DNA of 7,294 nucleotides from contig JBAZEO010000104.1 in assembly GCA_041653935.1 (NCBI GenBank), forward strand, positions 1-7,294, written 5' to 3'. Positions 4,471 to 7,294 of the stretch are shown one piece after another. The translations under genes and the position numbers were made by a program. This DNA comes from JAYEHL01 sp041653935. GTDB taxonomy: Bacteria; Chloroflexota; Dehalococcoidia; E44-bin15. The notes under the pieces were generated by a model. It made no database searches. It was not told the DNA's origin and was given only the letters and a program-made list of their open reading frames with translations. Numbering within the stretch: position 1 is the stretch's first letter; every line of letters starts with the position of its first letter.

Positions 4471-6147
4471 TCACTCGGACACCTCCCCCACCTCTCCTGT
4501 TTTGCCAGCCGTGACCTCTGCGATGTACGCGGCGCGTGCCTCTGCATACGCATCGCTCTTGCCGAGACCGGCGATCGCTGTTTTGAGCTCGGCGGCGGTC
4601 ATCCTGCCGTACCGTGTCCGATACTCGTACGCACGCTGCCACTCCTGGGCGACGTCTACGATCAGGTCATTTTCGGCGTTATCAGCGATCAGCTGGGCGT
4701 CGGGCATCGTGTAGCCCATATCGTCCAAGCGCTTGATCAACGCCTCCTTGGTCATCGCGCCGCGCTTGTATGTCTGCTCCAGATCCGATCGGGTCGGGAC
4801 ACGGCTGTCGATATCCTCTCGGAGTTTGCCGAGTTTTTGGGTGGTGAGGTACTCTACTCTCGACGTGACACGCTCCTCTGCGAGACCAAGACCAATCAGC
4901 GCGGATTTCAGCGCATCGGCGGTGATGCGGCCGTTTTTGTACTGGAGCTCGTAGAGCTTTTGCGTCTCGTCGTTTTGATCCTTGACACGCTCCGCCTCGA
5001 TGGCGTCGAGTTGCGGCGCGAGCTCCTCCTCCCGCAGACCGCGGCCGCGTAAAAACTCCTCATACCCAGCCCTGGACAGCTGGCCGCTCTTGTACTGAGC
5101 GCGGCGCATGGTCCGCAGGTCACCGAGCTCCTTGATCAAAAATTGCGACCTGACGACCTTGATGAGGACCGGGATATCGATGCGGTCGTACCCCGCCTTG
5201 GCAAACTTGAGCGCAAACCACCAGTCAGGCCCGATATACTGGGACAGACCGGCGCGAGTGAGCCACTGCCGCGCTGCATCCGGGGCCTCCGCATCAGGGC
5301 GCTCTACCTGTGCCAGGAGCAGGATCTCGCGGAGACGCGGGTCTGCCCAAAAGCCTGTCAGGAGGGCGTTGATATACTCCTCACGGACACCATACCCGCG
5401 CATCGCATCACGGTACTGATCCTCAGTGATCTCATATTTGCGTGCGAGACCGGTGAGCTCTCCCTGCGTCGGGAGATACGGCTGAAACAACCGATTCATC
5501 GACTTTTCCGTCGGATGCTCAATCATAGCCTTGCGGATCGGCCAAACATACGACTCAGTCAGCGCCTTAAATCCGACGGTATCATGCAAAAAATGACTGA
5601 CGTATTTCCACCCGACCTCCTTAGACGGGTGGATATGCTCGGCCAGCGTCGTTGCTACCTCAAGCGTGAGACCGAGCGACAGCAGCGGGGTGATGGACGT
5701 CTTAAATGCCTCAGCAACATCCCTCGGCACGGATTTGCCCTCCAACCTAAAACAGGTCAAAAACGTGTCGAGCATTGTATCAAGGATCTCATCAAACGCA
5801 TGTTTTGATTCGGGGCTACCCGGCTGGAGATCCCTGCGGAGCATCTCGGCTGCCATCGACTCCATCGGCTCGATGAGGTCAGCAAAACCCTCAAACAGGG
5901 CTTTTGGCACGCTTGCAAACGGCCCTCTACCCTCCTGCAAATCGACGCGGGCCTGGGTCACCGACTTGGCCGCGGTAACGATCCCGATCAGCTTGACCGG
6001 CTCGGGCAGGGCTGCCCACACGGTCACCAGGGCGGCCGCGTCCTGCACACCGTTGAGCAGCGCGATCGCGTTGGCGGCCTGCTGCTCCTCGGTCTGATTT
6101 TTCGATTGGTCAAAAAATGCCAGTGTCGACTCTAAGAGGTTTGGCAT
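4471..6147 (-). CDS. Large helical-repeat protein, probable virion structural protein
   Basis: A 558-residue protein starts at ATG 6147; GGTGA, overlapping the previous gene's stop, is the ribosome site. The N-terminal third is helical with a hydrophobic stretch (~36-62, AALVTVWAALPEPVKLIGIV). The remainder contains repeated units of about 50 residues of the form Y(K)xGxhtxxxhxxxLxxxGhxxxxh. These start near residues 237 (YEITEDQY), 352 (YKSGQLSRAGY), 403 (YKNGRITADAL), 460 (YKRGAMTKEAL) and 513 (YGRMTAAEL). Such GxIxxEE/LxxLGY repeats occur in large uncharacterised phage and archaeal-virus structural proteins, often next to tail or minor head genes. No nuclease, protease or ATPase motif is seen. 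The context (a propeller-like protein and a Trp-repeat protein upstream in the same operon) supports a particle component. The exact role is unknown. Confidence 0.85.
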   Translation of the reverse strand: MPNLLESTLAFFDQSKNQTEEQQAANAIALLNGVQDAAALVTVWAALPEPVKLIGIVTAAKSVTQARVDLQEGRGPFASVPKALFEGFADLIEPMESMAAEMLRRDLQPGSPESKHAFDEILDTMLDTFLTCFRLEGKSVPRDVAEAFKTSITPLLSLGLTLEVATTLAEHIHPSKEVGWKYVSHFLHDTVGFKALTESYVWPIRKAMIEHPTEKSMNRLFQPYLPTQGELTGLARKYEITEDQYRDAMRGYGVREEYINALLTGFWADPRLREILLLAQVERPDAEAPDAARQWLTRAGLSQYIGPDWWFALKFAKAGYDRIDIPVLIKVVRSQFLIKELGDLRTMRRAQYKSGQLSRAGYEEFLRGRGLREEELAPQLDAIEAERVKDQNDETQKLYELQYKNGRITADALKSALIGLGLAEERVTSRVEYLTTQKLGKLREDIDSRVPTRSDLEQTYKRGAMTKEALIKRLDDMGYTMPDAQLIADNAENDLIVDVAQEWQRAYEYRTRYGRMTAAELKTAIAGLGKSDAYAEARAAYIAEVTAGKTGEVGEVSE

Positions 6148-6153
6148 TGTCAG

Positions 6154-6972
6154 TCACCTATCCGTATCAATTTTTGCGAGTATCGCCTCAAGGAGACCCC
6201 ATAGCGAGCCCGCAAACGATGCGGCCTGCTTGGTCATCAGGTCGAGTATCTTTGTCGCGAGCCACGCAAACGACGACTCGACGCTGGTCCAGTTGGCGTC
6301 AAACCAGGCAAACATCGAGGTGGTGATGTAGCCCCACGACCCGGTGACGATGTCGAGTATATCGTCCCGCACCCCCTCAAACCATGCGGCGATCCACGAC
6401 TGGAGTCTCCCGCTGACGATCTGCGACCAGATAGAGTCCATGCTGAGAGATACCCCAGCCCCGAGCGCCTGGAGGCTCGGCCAGAGCCACGACGCGAGCG
6501 ATGAGGCGCTCATGGTCAGGATGCCCCAGTACGATGCGATCTGATCGCGGACCTGTGCAAAAAACCACGAGGGTGTGGCACTCAGGACAGGCCACGTGGC
6601 TAGGATCGAGCTGCGCAGCCAGACAAACACCGAGTGCGCATCCATCGACAGGATCGACCAGTACGACGCGATCTGATCGCGGACCTGGCCAAAAAACCAC
6701 CCGGCGCTCGCGGTGAGCACCGGAAACGCGGCTGTGAGATTGTAGTAGATGCCGCTGAAAATCGCATACGACGACGTGTATACGGTGTCCGCCCAATCTC
6801 CTAGGGCCTGCGCTGCTGTGCGCAGACTCACAAAGTAGTCGGAGATCCACCCAAACGGGGATGCCAGAGACGGACCTACGTACGGGACCGCGGCGATATC
6901 ATCGGAGAGACGACCAAATACCCCATGCAGGTCGTCAAACATCGATACGAGCCAGGCAAAAAACCAGAGCAT
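6154..6972 (-). CDS. Trp-rich tandem-repeat protein, possible membrane-active or tape-measure-like component
   Basis: A 272-residue protein starts at ATG 6972, with GTGAGGATAG about six bases upstream. It has about 20 Trp (~7%). The N-terminus (MLWFFAWLVSMF) is hydrophobic. The core WFFGQVRDQIASYWSILSM at ~92 recurs as WFFAQVRDQIASYWGILTM at ~136, exactly 44 residues later, and as a diverged WFEGVRDDI at ~197. The helices look amphipathic, with aromatic residues on one face. W/F repeats of this kind occur in tape-measure proteins of tailed phages, but the protein is much shorter than those and no other tail gene is evident. A membrane-associated virion protein is equally possible. It lies 6 bases upstream of the 558-residue gene and 10 bases after the 69-residue gene, clearly one operon. 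Confidence 0.85.
   Translation of the reverse strand: MLWFFAWLVSMFDDLHGVFGRLSDDIAAVPYVGPSLASPFGWISDYFVSLRTAAQALGDWADTVYTSSYAIFSGIYYNLTAAFPVLTASAGWFFGQVRDQIASYWSILSMDAHSVFVWLRSSILATWPVLSATPSWFFAQVRDQIASYWGILTMSASSLASWLWPSLQALGAGVSLSMDSIWSQIVSGRLQSWIAAWFEGVRDDILDIVTGSWGYITTSMFAWFDANWTSVESSFAWLATKILDLMTKQAASFAGSLWGLLEAILAKIDTDR
6517..6700 (-). repeat. Tandem duplication inside the Trp-rich gene
   Basis: The segments 6517-6568 and 6649-6700 match at 46 of 52 positions with a period of 132 bp (44 codons). Identity includes the run GCGATCTGATCGCGGACCTG with only small changes around it. Near-identity at the DNA level, not only in protein, points to a fairly recent duplication or to gene conversion within the gene. 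Confidence 0.75.
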
Positions 6973-6982
6973 CCTATCCTCA

Positions 6983-7192
6983 CTACGTCGATAGTCCTAC
7001 TACGTCGTGCACGCGCGCAGCGTCCTCTGCCACGGCCGCCAGGATCGTCTCCTTGGTCGCTCCGTCCTTGGACATGTCAAAATACCCGTGCGTGCCCTTG
7101 TCAGTCACATACCTCACCTTGAGCATCTCTTTTGGATGCTTGAGGACGGAGTAGTCCGTCCATGGCTCGATGTCCTCAATTGTCGCTGTCAT
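6983..7192 (-). CDS. 69-residue protein between propeller-like and Trp-repeat genes
   Basis: The start ATG 7192 has GGTGTGAC upstream, which overlaps the end of the preceding gene. Residues 22-39 look like a beta hairpin (MLKVRYVTDKGTHGYFDM). They are followed by a linker (SKDGAT) and an amphipathic helix, KETILAAVAEDAARVHDVVG. Short proteins with this V.Y.TDKG.xG...K.GAT.E.I..AV..DA...... layout are found next to fibre or receptor-binding genes in phages, where they remain uncharacterised; this is from recollection of the pattern and unverified. It has no Cys and no membrane helix. It lies four bases after the propeller-like gene and ten bases before the Trp-rich gene, so it probably acts with them. 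Confidence 0.75.
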   Translation of the reverse strand: MTATIEDIEPWTDYSVLKHPKEMLKVRYVTDKGTHGYFDMSKDGATKETILAAVAEDAARVHDVVGLST

Positions 7193-7196
7193 GATG

Positions 7197-7294
7197 TCAC
7201 ACCAATTTTCCGCTGCGCAGGATCAGACCACCCGGATACGTGCCTGCGAGCACTATGCCGCCGCCGAGATTGGCCAGGGACAGGATATGCGTCT
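7197..7294 (-). CDS. C-terminal end of a beta-propeller-like protein (partial)
   Basis: Only the last 32 codons are in the window; the gene is cut by the right edge. The visible sequence reads ILSLANLGGGIVLAGTY followed by PGGLILRSGKLV and a TGA at 7197-7199. The pattern LANLGGGIVLAGTxPxGxILRS is typical of blades of BNR/sialidase-like or two-component-type beta-propellers (strand, GIVLAG(T), turn, G.I.RS). Such propellers in viruses often form fibres or receptor-binding parts, and in archaea also S-layer-like surface proteins. The call rests on one blade, so the family is tentative. It is the most upstream visible gene of the leftward operon and ends four bases before the next start. Confidence 0.6.
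   Translation of the reverse strand, partial: THILSLANLGGGIVLAGTYPGGLILRSGKLV

Noticed and set aside
4211..4642. N-terminal extension of the rep frame back to ATG 4642
   Set aside because: It overlaps the end of the 558-residue gene, contains the rep TATA box and a strong hairpin, and has biased Arg/Gly/Pro composition typical of an untranslated GC-rich frame.
4426..5808. Several rightward frames opposite the 558-residue gene
   Set aside because: They are shadows of a coherent repeat-containing protein on the other strand.

Overview
The window looks like part of a small archaeal virus or virus-like plasmid, probably of a euryarchaeon such as a methanogen. The archaeal assignment rests on three things seen in the sequence. 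Genes carry GGAGG/GGTGA-type ribosome sites. Two intergenic regions carry archaeal TATA boxes of the type GTATATATAC and ACATATATAC. The replication protein resembles the HUH-type Rep proteins of archaeal plasmids and pleomorphic viruses. No tRNA, rRNA, CRISPR array or insertion sequence is visible, and no host metabolic gene is present.

The genes lie on two arms that converge at about 3177. The rightward arm (187-3175) holds eleven or twelve tiny genes in three clusters. Cluster 1 (187-1341) has a small beta-rich protein, a 30-residue membrane peptide, a coiled-coil protein and an Ala/Thr-rich single-pass membrane protein. Cluster 2 (1451-1928) follows a strikingly palindromic TATA promoter and holds a small GYYxKDGTxV protein and two Cys/His-rich miniproteins. 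Cluster 3 (2079-3175) is a tightly packed operon with a small helical protein, a small beta-rich protein, a ribbon-helix-helix-like regulator, a MazG-like helical protein and a Cys-rich miniprotein.

The leftward arm (7294 to 3179) reads like a virion module followed by replication. In transcription order it holds the C-terminal end of a beta-propeller-like protein cut by the window edge, a 69-residue protein, a very Trp-rich protein with tandem 44-residue repeats, and a 558-residue helical repeat protein. A perfect 9-bp hairpin and a TATA box then precede the gene for the HUH endonuclease Rep. The Rep reading frame is open far upstream, but the promoter lies inside it, so the true start must be downstream. 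I place it at GTG 4210, after a leader that holds three GC-rich hairpins.

I infer that the element replicates by rolling circle through Rep. I also infer that the leftward 69/272/558-residue genes and the propeller protein contribute to the particle or to host attachment, and that the rightward miniproteins cover early, regulatory and nucleic-acid-binding roles. No typical major capsid, terminase, portal, packaging ATPase or integrase is visible, so the virion type cannot be named. Candidate origin sequences are the 4442-4463 hairpin, the 4214-4312 hairpin cluster and the dyad-rich non-coding stretch 1-186.
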